Source of the DNA: Acidobacteriota bacterium
GTDB taxonomy: Bacteria; Acidobacteriota; Terriglobia; Bryobacterales; Bryobacteraceae
Direction of reading: 5' to 3'
Length of the DNA stretch: 60,622 nucleotides
Assembly: GCA_016871015.1 (NCBI GenBank)
Contig: VFZX01000004.1
Span: 1 to 60,622 of the forward strand
The notes beneath the pieces are model-generated. The model had not been told where the DNA came from, made no database searches, and was given only the letters and a program-made list of their open reading frames with translations. Positions 44,194 to 52,203 of this stretch are shown piece by piece. How positions within the stretch are numbered: position 1 is the first letter of the stretch; each line of letters starts with the position of its first letter. A program made the position numbers and the translations under genes.

Positions 44194-45153
44194 ATGCGCC
44201 TACTCACATCGGTTCTGCTCGCCGCCCGCATGATCCAAGCCGCGGCGCCATGCACACTCGGCCCAGACCGCGACCTGGGCGATGTCACACCCGGGCTGGC
44301 CTCGGTCCGCGTCGTGGCGTTCGGGGACTTCGGCGACCCGAAGAATCAACGTGCGCAGGAAGGCGTCGCCGCGAGGATTGCCGCCGTCCACGCCAGCCGC
44401 GCGTTGCAACTCGGCCTGACACTTGGGGACAACTTCTACCGAAGCGGCGTCAGCAGCGTGCGCGACTCCCGCTACTGGCTCGACATTTGGGAAAAGGACT
44501 ACGGCCAGAAGCTCAAGATCCCGTTCTACCCGACGCTTGGCAACCATGACTACCGCGGCAAGGAGCAGGCCCAGATCGACTACACAAGCCAGTGCACGGG
44601 CGCGTTTCCGGGCGAATGCAGCCAGACGTGGAAGATGCCTTGCGACTACTACACCTTCGCCGCTGGACCAGTCCGGTTCTTCGCGCTCGATACGGACACC
44701 GATAGCTCCGAGTACCGCGCGCCATTTCACTTTCCGGGGTCCTGGAAGGATCCGCCGCGGCAATGGCTGGAAGCACAGCTTACCCGGCACGCCTCGGCGC
44801 GGTGGAAAGTGGTTTACGGCCACCATCCTGCGTACACGGACGGCGAGCACCACAATCAAGGCCGCGTCCGGGAGATGCGCGAGAAGCTCGTCCCCATCCT
44901 GAAGAGACACGGAGTGCAGGTCTACATCTCCGGCCACGACCATGACCTTCAATACCGGCGCGTCGACGGGATCCACTATCCGGTGATCGGAGGGGGCGGG
45001 CGGAAGCTGAGGGACAGGGAGAAGACTGAGGCGGAGTTCTACCAGTCCGAGCATGGATTCATGGTGCTGGAAGCGGGTCCATCCAACGCCAAGATCGACA
45101 TCTACGGCGCAACGCCGGGCGGGGCTGCGCTCAAGAGCGTGACGCTACCGTGA
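44194..45153 (+). CDS. Exported metallophosphoesterase (purple acid phosphatase ACP5-like)
   Basis: A 319-residue protein with a signal peptide (MRLLTSVLLAARMIQAAA). All metallophosphoesterase metal motifs are present in order: VRVVAFGDFGDP, LGLTLGDNFYRSGVSS, FYPTLGNHDYRG, VVYGHHPAYTDGEHHN and VYISGHDHDLQYRR. The order and GDNFY and HDHDLQ forms fit tartrate-resistant acid phosphatase type 5. These are secreted di-iron phosphatases with broad phosphomonoester activity. The last nine bases overlap the opposing HExxH gene. Confidence 0.92.
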   Translation: MRLLTSVLLAARMIQAAAPCTLGPDRDLGDVTPGLASVRVVAFGDFGDPKNQRAQEGVAARIAAVHASRALQLGLTLGDNFYRSGVSSVRDSRYWLDIWEKDYGQKLKIPFYPTLGNHDYRGKEQAQIDYTSQCTGAFPGECSQTWKMPCDYYTFAAGPVRFFALDTDTDSSEYRAPFHFPGSWKDPPRQWLEAQLTRHASARWKVVYGHHPAYTDGEHHNQGRVREMREKLVPILKRHGVQVYISGHDHDLQYRRVDGIHYPVIGGGGRKLRDREKTEAEFYQSEHGFMVLEAGPSNAKIDIYGATPGGAALKSVTLP

Positions 45154-46020
45154 GCGGCGTTTCAGCATCCACCGGTAGTCCGACTCCAGAATGATCTTGC
45201 GCGGATCCCGCATCTCGACGATATCCCGCATCGCGGCGGCTTTGTCCTTTGCCCGGCGGTAGTAGCTTGCCACGATTTCCGATCCCGCCCAGTAGCCCAT
45301 GTCCGGCGGCGGGCCGCCTTCTTGCATCTCGCCGCTATAGAGCCAGCCTTCATAAAGCATCGGCGAGGAGGCGGCGAGCCTCCGGAAGATCTCCTTCCGG
45401 CGCGGGCGGCACCACGCAGCGGTCTCGGGCTTGGTGGAGGCGCCGGTGATCCGCTCGGCGATCCAATCGGCCGCGCCCTCGCGCAGGCAGGCGACGGCTA
45501 GCGCGGGTTCGTTCACTTCCACCTGATGGAGGTGGACGGCTTCATGCACCGCCGCCGCTACGATCCGTTCCGGAGGCGCCAACGCCCAATGGTGCCATCG
45601 GGTCAGACCGGTCATGTCTGTCTCCGGCCCGCGGGAGAACATTTCGGCGGAAAGGAAGACCCGGCCTGCCGTAGCCCGGCCGGCCAGGCTCGCGCGTCCC
45701 ATTCCCAATGTCACCGGCACGGGATCCGAGGGGTACAGATCGCGGAACCGCCGCAGGGCCGCTTCAATCGCGTCCGTCATGGCGGCCGCACGCCGCGATC
45801 CCGGCTCAGCCGACGCGTAGAATCGCGGGTACATCTTGAGCGCCTGGACGAAATATTCCGGGTGTCCTGCCGCCGCCAGATACTGCTTCCAGGCTGGCGA
45901 AGCCTTCGCATAATAGCGAACCTGGGTCTGCTGCGGATCCCGCCCTGCTGCCTGAAACTCCCGCCAGAACAAGTCCACGTCGCCCACCTGGACCTGAAGC
46001 GCCACCACCAGTGCGAGCAT
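45145..46020 (-). CDS. Exported HExxH metallopeptidase-like protein
   Basis: A 291-residue protein with a short hydrophobic N-terminus (MLALVVALQVQVGDV; a weak signal). A zinc motif HEAVH is at 159-163 (AAVHEAVHLHQVE), followed 17 residues later by Glu181 in CLREGAADWIAE. That is the gluzincin-like pattern HExxH...E found in DUF2268-like proteins. No catalytic proof exists. ATG 46020 shares its A with the TAA of the ABC ATPase gene, so it is cotranscribed with an ATPase and an esterase. Confidence 0.7.
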   Translation of the reverse strand: MLALVVALQVQVGDVDLFWREFQAAGRDPQQTQVRYYAKASPAWKQYLAAAGHPEYFVQALKMYPRFYASAEPGSRRAAAMTDAIEAALRRFRDLYPSDPVPVTLGMGRASLAGRATAGRVFLSAEMFSRGPETDMTGLTRWHHWALAPPERIVAAAVHEAVHLHQVEVNEPALAVACLREGAADWIAERITGASTKPETAAWCRPRRKEIFRRLAASSPMLYEGWLYSGEMQEGGPPPDMGYWAGSEIVASYYRRAKDKAAAMRDIVEMRDPRKIILESDYRWMLKRRSR

Positions 46021-46808
46021 TACCAGGCGTGGAAGTAGCCGTCGCGCCGTTCCACGTCGACCGGCGTTTCGAACAGCCCCGACAAGGCCTCAGACGACAG
46101 TACCCGCTCCTTCGGCCCGTCGGCGAACACCTTTCCCGCCTTGAGCAGGATCACGCGCCGCATCTCAGGGATGATGTCCTGCAGATGGTGCGTGACCAGG
46201 ATCACGCTTGTGCCCTGAGCGATGATCCGCCGCATCAGGTCCCGCAGCTCGTGAACCGCATGCAGGTCCAGGCTGTTGGTTGGCTCGTCGAGGATCAGCG
46301 ATTTCGGCTTATGGACCAGCGCGCGGCCGATCACCACGCGGCGGGCCTCCCCGGAGGACAACTCATCCACTGGGCGTTCCGCCAGGTGCTCGATTTCAAG
46401 CAGGCCGAACACTTCCCGCGCGCGCGCCTCCATCTCCTCCGTCACCACGTGGTTCGGCCAGATGCCGATCGAGCTGTGGAAGCCGGACAGCACGATCTCC
46501 ATCGCCGGATAGTTCTTCGTGCAGAGCTGGACCATGTCATAGGACACGATCCCCAGCATCGGCCGCAGCTCGAAGATGTTCCACCGGTCGCGGCCAAGGA
46601 TCTTGAGCGAGGAATCGGGCGCTGCCGGATCCGGGTATAGCTCGCGGGTGATCGTCTTGATCATGGTCGACTTGCCGCAGCCGTTGGGCCCCAGGATTGC
46701 GACGTTCTCTCCAGATCCGATCGAGAAGTTCAACCCATCCAGCACGGCGCGGCCCTTCCGCCGGACGACGACGTTCCGGTACTCAATCAACGCGGGCGGC
46801 TGACTCAT
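46020..46808 (-). CDS. ABC transporter ATP-binding protein
   Basis: A 262-residue ATPase. Walker A: LGPNGCGKSTM at about 39-49. Signature: LSSGEARRVVIGRAL. Walker B: LILDEPTNSLD, with the switch His in VTHHLQD. It lies between an esterase and an HExxH peptidase, overlapping both. No permease gene lies next to it; the ABC-2 permease at 52204 is too far away and in another unit. The partner is unknown; it resembles the ATPases of the molybdate/iron YlmA-like group. Confidence 0.9.
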   Translation of the reverse strand: MSQPPALIEYRNVVVRRKGRAVLDGLNFSIGSGENVAILGPNGCGKSTMIKTITRELYPDPAAPDSSLKILGRDRWNIFELRPMLGIVSYDMVQLCTKNYPAMEIVLSGFHSSIGIWPNHVVTEEMEARAREVFGLLEIEHLAERPVDELSSGEARRVVIGRALVHKPKSLILDEPTNSLDLHAVHELRDLMRRIIAQGTSVILVTHHLQDIIPEMRRVILLKAGKVFADGPKERVLSSEALSGLFETPVDVERRDGYFHAW

Positions 46809-48037
46809 TCGGTCCGGTTCAGTTCCTTAATCCGGAAGAACGGCCGGCTCTTCTCCGCCGGATCCATGGTGAACTCCTGGCTCGTCTTCGCCGGATCATA
46901 GTCGCGCCACAGCCAGATCATCTCTTCCGGCAGCTCGGCGTGGCCGCCGTTGCGCGAGTGGGTCCCGTTGCCCCACACCATCTTGAAATCGTATTCGCGG
47001 AGCTTGAGCGAATTGGCCATGGCCAGGTTGGTACCGGGCCAGCTTCCGTGGTTGTTCTCCAGATCGCCGTAGCCGTCCTGCAGCCAAACCCGGATGTTGC
47101 GCTTGGTGTCCTTGCGGATCTTATACGGATACACATTGCCGCCGTCGAGCACGCCAGGCTGCCACTGGATCGAAGTGAAGCTGCCGATCCGGCTCAACAC
47201 GCGGGTGAACAGTTCCGGATGGGTGTAGGCTGCATTGAACGCACAGATCCCGCCGGAGGAATCCCCCGCGATAGCGCGGCTGTAGCCGTCGGTACGCAGG
47301 TTGTACTTCTTGGCGACTTCCGCCAGGATCTCGTCACGCAGGAACCGCGGATAGCGGTCATCCATCGTGTCGTACTCGATGCTCCGCATGCGCTGCTGGG
47401 CCACCAGGCCCGGCGATACGAGCACCTGGATGATCACCGGGATTTTCTTCTCATGCGTCAGATTGTCGAAAACGACCTGCGCGCGCGAGGGCAGTTCGCG
47501 GTTCACCAGCACCTCGCCGTCCTGCCAGACCATCACCGCAGCCGGAGTTGAAGGGTTGTACTGCGCTGGGACGTAGATCCAGTAGTCGCTCTTCATCCCC
47601 TCATAGATCTTGCTCGTGTGGACATGCTTGCCGTCGAGCTTGCCCTGCGGGACGCCAGCTTTCGGATACGAGTACGGACCCCACGCGGGGACGTCGGTCG
47701 CGCCCCCGAACGGCTTGCCGTCGACCATGTAGCTGTAGTTGTGGGTGCGGCCCGTCTGGAGCTTGGCCGTCGTCCACCAGTATCCGGCCTTGGCCTTGCG
47801 CATCACGGGTCCAGGGGAATCGTTCAGGAGCAGGGTGGGTTTGGCCGCGGCGTCGACAACGAAAAGAAAGTCCGGACCCTGGCTGGCCGAGGCGGTCCCT
47901 TTGGCGACGCGTCCGGCGTCGAGTGCCGGCTTCAACTCGGGACTCCCGGACTTGGCTAGCTTCAGAAGATCCTCGAACGGCGGGCTCTGCGCCGAAGCGA
48001 TCCATGCGGATGCGGCGAGGCAGCATGTCAAACGCAT
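46805..48037 (-). CDS. Exported esterase (enterochelin esterase/Fes-like alpha/beta hydrolase)
   Basis: A 410-residue protein started at ATG 48037, where the signal peptide MRLTCCLAASAWIASAQS begins. An early beta-sandwich region (PDFLFVVDAAAKPTLLLND, YSYMVDGKPFGGATD) precedes the esterase domain. The nucleophile is in YSRAIAGDSSGGICAF. Fes/IroE-like esterases cleave siderophore or feruloyl esters. The last His may be in GNGTHSRNGGHAEL. A TACCCT hexamer lies eight bases upstream. The stop overlaps the ABC ATPase start by four bases. Confidence 0.82.
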   Translation of the reverse strand: MRLTCCLAASAWIASAQSPPFEDLLKLAKSGSPELKPALDAGRVAKGTASASQGPDFLFVVDAAAKPTLLLNDSPGPVMRKAKAGYWWTTAKLQTGRTHNYSYMVDGKPFGGATDVPAWGPYSYPKAGVPQGKLDGKHVHTSKIYEGMKSDYWIYVPAQYNPSTPAAVMVWQDGEVLVNRELPSRAQVVFDNLTHEKKIPVIIQVLVSPGLVAQQRMRSIEYDTMDDRYPRFLRDEILAEVAKKYNLRTDGYSRAIAGDSSGGICAFNAAYTHPELFTRVLSRIGSFTSIQWQPGVLDGGNVYPYKIRKDTKRNIRVWLQDGYGDLENNHGSWPGTNLAMANSLKLREYDFKMVWGNGTHSRNGGHAELPEEMIWLWRDYDPAKTSQEFTMDPAEKSRPFFRIKELNRTE

Positions 48038-48092
48038 AAAGGGAGAGGGTAGCACGGGCCGACGACCGGGTACGTGGACAGCGAGTTCGGGC

Positions 48093-48104
48093 TAAACTGC
48101 GACG
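48093..48104 (+). promoter_or_regulatory. -10-like TAAACT before the antitoxin remnant
   Basis: TAAACT at 48093-48098 then six bases to ATG 48105; the leaderless-type spacing seen elsewhere, which suggests that the remnant had a genuine promoter. Confidence 0.35.
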
Positions 48105-48501
48105 ATGCCGCGTCAGGTCGAGGCAGTTTACGAACAGGGTGTCCTGCGCCCCCTTGAACCCCTCCCGCTGAAAGACAATCAACGGGCTGGTTGTCCCGCG
48201 AACCCGTGGAAGACCGGACGAGGAGTTGCGCTGGATGGATCCCGGCTGGTGGCGCATGGGGAAGACCTGGTGGAAGTCAGAGACGCGGCGCGGGCCGCAG
48301 GCGTCGACGACCCGCTTTTCGCGCGGATTCCGAGAGACAGGGATATTCCTTTTGGCGGCTGGTAGATTGCATCGGATCGAGTTCGCCCACGAACACGACT
48401 ACGCGAACGCCAGCGACCGGATCACTCTGCCGGTCCTGCTTCGTCCGGGGAAGGATCGCGTCCGGGTAGTGGCCGGTATCGACACCGGAGCCTCGTTCTG
48501 A
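48105..48501 (+). pseudogene. Remnant of a DUF104 antitoxin and a retropepsin-like aspartic protease
   Basis: The start is a clear DUF104 antitoxin: MPRQVEAVYEQGVLRPLEPLPLKDNQ. The next family sequence is found in shifted frames: LSREPVED in one, and DEELRWMDPGWW in the other. In that last frame it goes on to HRIEFAHEHDYANASDRITLP and VVAGIDTGASF and stops at 48501. DTGAS is the catalytic motif of retropepsin-like proteases, which I recall often follow DUF104 genes; here the protein ends two residues after the motif. At least two frame changes and a truncation are needed, so the locus is probably dead. Confidence 0.6.
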
Positions 48502-48543
48502 TCCACCACGACAGCAAGGTGTATTTGGCACCTTGTTAGGCCG

Positions 48544-49740
48544 TCACAGCCACCTCGGATGATCCGCCCCCTGCCCGTTGACCCCCATCGTCAGCATCCG
48601 CTCGCCGGACCCATCCCTCCCTACAATCCACAGACCCGGATTCTCCCCCACCCCCGCCCGGCAGAAAAGGATCCGCTTCCCGTCCGCCGACCACTCGCCA
48701 CGGAAGTCCCACCGGCCTTCTCCCGGCGCGGTCACCTCCCGCTGCTCACCCGTGGCCGGATTCACCGCGCACAGCCAGGTCCCGCCGGTGGCCTGCTCCG
48801 GGAGCAATTCACGGTTGAAATGGTCGCGGTCCGGGCGGCCCACCTGATACTTCCACGGTGGACGCGCGCCCGGCGTCCTCCGGTTGAACAGAATCTCGCG
48901 GCCGTCCGGAGACCAGCGCGGGACATTCGACCCGCTGCCCGGATTCTCCCGCCTTCCGAACGACGCCGCGAACCAAGCCGCATAGCCGCTGGTCAGCCCG
49001 CGCTGGCCGCGCCCGTCCGGCCGGACGATCCACACGTCGGACCAGTCATGGCCCGGGTCGTTCTTCGAATCGCACACCTGGTAGCACAACCACTGGCCAT
49101 CCGGGCTCCACTGCGGTCCGAAATGGAGCATTCCCGGCGCCGCGGCGGCCTCCACCCGCCCCGAGCCGTCCGTGTTCATCACCCCAATCCGGTAGTTGGC
49201 GTGGAACGCGATCCGCTTCCCATCCGGGCTCAACGCGACCCCGTAGACGTACTCGCCCTTTCCTGTCAGCGCGCGCGGATTCCGCCCATCAAGCTCAATC
49301 TGATGCAGAACCTCCTTGCCGTCCAGGACGACGGTGGCCAAAAGCCGGTCCCCGCCTGGCAGGATGGCCGCTGGCTGATAGAACGGACCCAACCGCTGCT
49401 TGTGAGCGATCTCGGTCAACCGGCCAGACTTCAAGTCATACGTCCACAGATGCGTCCGGCTCCGCGGGTAGAAGATCTGGAACGGCTGCGTTTTCCAATC
49501 CTCATTCATCTCGATGCTCATCAGCAGCAGCCTGCCGTCCGGGAACCGGCCGTAGACACCCCATCCGGTGTGATCCGGACGACCGAAGTCGAGGACCTTG
49601 AATTCCCCGCCCCGGGTACTCATCAGAGCGGTCTTGCTTGGCGCTCCAAAATTGCCGGATGGTCCCCGAAGCCGGAAGGCGAACTCGGGTTGAGGCGCTC
49701 CACTGGCGAAGGCGGCGAGAAGGGCCCGGCGGCTGATCAC
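48544..49740 (-). CDS. TolB-like WD40/PD40 beta-propeller protein
   Basis: A 398-residue protein from GTG 49740, with a Tat-like leader (VISRRALLAAFASG). Repeated PD40 blades: YGRFPDGRLLLMSIEM, LPGGDRLLATVVLDG, LSPDGKRIAFHANYRIG, WSPDGQWLCYQVCD, WSPDGREILFNRRT and WSADGKRILFCRAG. They form a six-bladed propeller; no catalytic groups are seen. It is exported and resembles oligogalacturonate-lyase-like or TolB-like propellers, but function is not assignable. A TATACT hexamer at 49752-49747 is six bases before the start, a leaderless-type promoter. Confidence 0.78.
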   Translation of the reverse strand: MISRRALLAAFASGAPQPEFAFRLRGPSGNFGAPSKTALMSTRGGEFKVLDFGRPDHTGWGVYGRFPDGRLLLMSIEMNEDWKTQPFQIFYPRSRTHLWTYDLKSGRLTEIAHKQRLGPFYQPAAILPGGDRLLATVVLDGKEVLHQIELDGRNPRALTGKGEYVYGVALSPDGKRIAFHANYRIGVMNTDGSGRVEAAAAPGMLHFGPQWSPDGQWLCYQVCDSKNDPGHDWSDVWIVRPDGRGQRGLTSGYAAWFAASFGRRENPGSGSNVPRWSPDGREILFNRRTPGARPPWKYQVGRPDRDHFNRELLPEQATGGTWLCAVNPATGEQREVTAPGEGRWDFRGEWSADGKRILFCRAGVGENPGLWIVGRDGSGERMLTMGVNGQGADHPRWL

Positions 49741-49752
49741 CACGCCAGTATA
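49741..49752 (-). promoter_or_regulatory. Leaderless-type promoter of the 48544-49740 gene
   Basis: TATACT (49752 to 49747, minus strand) then GGCGTG and GTG 49740; a second GTG at 49743 is in frame. No Shine-Dalgarno. Confidence 0.5.
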
Positions 49753-49786
49753 GCGCTTCTTGACAACAGGCGAATAAAAAGCGAAA

Positions 49787-50803
49787 ATGCAGCCTGTGGA
49801 GCAGAATTTGATCGGGATCGCCAAACTGGCTCACCAGGCCCCGCCGCTCGAAACCAAGCGGACCGCCGAGTACCGCCAGCTCGGCTCCTACAGCTTGCTC
49901 AACCGCGCGCCTCCGCACACTCCGTTCTTTGAGTGGACCATCAATCCTTACCGCGGCTGCGAGATCGGATGTAAGTATTGCTACGCGCGTTACACGCACG
50001 AGTTCATGGAGCTGCGCGATCCCATGGCGTTCGAGCAACTGATCTTCGCCAAACAGTGGAATCCAGCGGCCTTCGCCAAGGAGCTGCGGCGGGTCAGGCG
50101 CGGCGACCGCATCGCGATCGGGACCGCGACCGATCCCTATCAACCCGCCGAGCGGCGCTACGGGCTCACCCGGTCGCTGCTGGAGGTCTTCGCGGCGCGC
50201 CATGGATACCGGCTGGGGATTACGACCAAGAGCGATCTGGTCCTGCGCGACTTAGATCTCCTGCAGTCGGTCGCGCGGACCAACCAACTCACCGTGCACG
50301 TCACCATAACGGCAATCGACGCCGGACTCGCCCGCAAGATCGAGCCTCGCGCGCCACGCCCGGATCTGAGGCTCGGCGCGGTCCGGAAGCTTGCCGAGGC
50401 GGGGATCGAGACGGGCGTATTCTGCTGTCCGGTGCTGCCGTTGATCAATGACAGTGACGCCGGGATTTCGGCGCTTGCCCAGGCGGCGAAGGAGGCAGGG
50501 GCGCGGTTTCTCGCCGGAAACACGCTTTTCCTGAGAGAGTCCGCGGCGCGGGTGTTTCTGCCGTTTCTCGACGCGGAGTTCCCCCATTTGGCCGGCCGCT
50601 ACAGAGCACGGTTCGCAAAGGGAGCATTCCTGCACGGCGCCTATCCGGACCTGATCGCACGCCGCTTCGAACGGGCGCGGGAGAGATTCGGCTTTGTGCG
50701 TGAGCCCTCGACGCGGGAGACCGCGCCGTGGCAGGCTGAGGATCAGCTTGAGTTGTTCCCCGAGGTCGATGGCGCGCCCGGTGTTAAGATGTCACCGGCA
50801 TGA
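49787..50803 (+). CDS. Radical SAM protein, spore photoproduct lyase-like family
   Basis: A 338-residue radical SAM protein. Cluster motif: INPYRGCEIGCKYCYARYTHEF, with Cys58, Cys62 and Cys65 (CxxxCxxC) in the form of the SplB/Rv2578c-like group. Also DRIAIGTATDPYQPAERRYGLTRSLLE and TKSDLVLRDLDLLQ, as in that family. It contains one 4Fe-4S cluster that makes a 5'-deoxyadenosyl radical. The target is unknown; true spore photoproduct lyase is not expected in an acidobacterium. No ribosome-binding site is apparent ahead of ATG 49787. Confidence 0.88.
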   Translation: MQPVEQNLIGIAKLAHQAPPLETKRTAEYRQLGSYSLLNRAPPHTPFFEWTINPYRGCEIGCKYCYARYTHEFMELRDPMAFEQLIFAKQWNPAAFAKELRRVRRGDRIAIGTATDPYQPAERRYGLTRSLLEVFAARHGYRLGITTKSDLVLRDLDLLQSVARTNQLTVHVTITAIDAGLARKIEPRAPRPDLRLGAVRKLAEAGIETGVFCCPVLPLINDSDAGISALAQAAKEAGARFLAGNTLFLRESAARVFLPFLDAEFPHLAGRYRARFAKGAFLHGAYPDLIARRFERARERFGFVREPSTRETAPWQAEDQLELFPEVDGAPGVKMSPA

Positions 50804-50815
50804 ACCAAGCCGCCC

Positions 50816-52198
50816 TCAGACGTACTTCGCCCGCCAAGCCGCCAGTTCCTTACCCAGCCTCTCCCGGACCGTCAAATACGCCGCGTTCTCGTACTCGTTC
50901 TTCTTCTCCCTCGGATCCGTCCGCAGGTCATAGAACTCTCCCGGACCCTTCCCGCCATCCCGCACGACGAGCTTGTAATAACGGTCCCGCGCCATTTCCG
51001 TATTGCGGAAGTGTCCGAACACGGTTCCAGGCCACACGTCCCGGCGATCGAGTCCCCGGCCCGAAGCGATCGGCCAGTAGCTCCGGCCGCACAGGTTCCG
51101 GTCCGGGGGATCCACGTCCGCCACATCGCACAGCGACGGAACCAGGTCGTAGAAGCTGACCAATTCCGGCCGGACCGCCTCCACCGGCGTCTTGCCCTGC
51201 CAGGCCCAAATCATCGGGACCTGCATCACTTCCTCGTACATGTTAATCGGATCCGACGCCAAGCCTTTGCTCCACAGCCCGTGGCGTCCAAGCAGGAATC
51301 CGTTGTCGCCCGTGAACACGATCAGCGTGTTGTCGCGGAGCCCCTTCTCGTTGAGCTTCCGCAACAGCGCCGGGATCTGGTCGTCGAGAGCCGTGGTTGA
51401 GGCCGCACACTTGCGCAGATTCCCGACCGTGTCCTTCAGCAGATCCTTTTCCCGAAGCGCGTTCGGCGCCGGTGTCTCCCAGCCCACCGTTTCGAAGTTG
51501 GTGTTCTGGTACATGTCGTAGTACTTCTGCGGATGTCCGGTGTAGGGCGTGTGCGGATTGAAATAGCTCGCGGTCAGGAAGAACGGCTTTCCCGCCTGCT
51601 GCTGGTCGAGGAAGCTGAGCGCGCCCCGCGTTGTGATCTCTGTCAGATAGCCGGACTCTTTCTTCTGCTCCCCATTGAGGTACATCACCGGATCCTGGTA
51701 GGGACTGCTGCCGCCATCAAACGTGTAGGCATAGGAATACCCATGGCCCGGCTTGGTGTCCCCTCCCATGTGCCACTTGCCCACGTATCCGCAGTTGTAG
51801 CCGGCCCCAGCCAGGACGTCTGAGATCATGGTCTCCTTGGCGAATGAGGCGGGAGGCTCCTTCTGCCCCTGCGGAGGCGAATCGACCGGCCTCGGCGTGA
51901 GGAAGTCGTGGATCCCGTGCTGCCGTGGAACCCGGCCGGTGAACAGCGTCGCGCGGCTCGCCGAGCAGATCGGCGTCACAACGAAGTTGTTCGCGAAACG
52001 CGTGCCCGCGCGGGCGAGCAGATCGATGTTCGGTGTGCGGATCTCGCGGTTGCCGTAGCAGCCAAGCATCCAGGCGGCAAGGTCGTCGGCCAGGATCAGC
52101 AGGATGTTCGGACGCGTGGGCGCGGCGGCCTGCTTACGGTTGCGCTGGGCCAGCAACGGCGCGGCGGCGGTGTGGAGGAAATGTCGGCGGTTCAGCAT
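50816..52198 (-). CDS. Sulfatase (arylsulfatase A-like), Cys-type
   Basis: A 460-residue sulfatase from ATG 52198. Tat leader LNRRHFLHTAAAP. Metal site LLILADDLAAWMLG. Signature Cys-Ser-Ala-Ser-Arg at 78-82 with LFTGRVPRQHG, so Cys78 is the predicted formylglycine. YVGKWHMGGD, FLTASYFNPHTPYTG and FTGDNGFLLGRHG are intact. The DGGKGPGEFYDLRTDPREKKNEY end is typical. It is the last gene of a minus-strand unit, six bases after an ABC-2 permease. Likely target: a sulfated carbohydrate. Confidence 0.93.
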   Translation of the reverse strand: MLNRRHFLHTAAAPLLAQRNRKQAAAPTRPNILLILADDLAAWMLGCYGNREIRTPNIDLLARAGTRFANNFVVTPICSASRATLFTGRVPRQHGIHDFLTPRPVDSPPQGQKEPPASFAKETMISDVLAGAGYNCGYVGKWHMGGDTKPGHGYSYAYTFDGGSSPYQDPVMYLNGEQKKESGYLTEITTRGALSFLDQQQAGKPFFLTASYFNPHTPYTGHPQKYYDMYQNTNFETVGWETPAPNALREKDLLKDTVGNLRKCAASTTALDDQIPALLRKLNEKGLRDNTLIVFTGDNGFLLGRHGLWSKGLASDPINMYEEVMQVPMIWAWQGKTPVEAVRPELVSFYDLVPSLCDVADVDPPDRNLCGRSYWPIASGRGLDRRDVWPGTVFGHFRNTEMARDRYYKLVVRDGGKGPGEFYDLRTDPREKKNEYENAAYLTVRERLGKELAAWRAKYV

Positions 52199-52203
52199 TT
52201 TCG

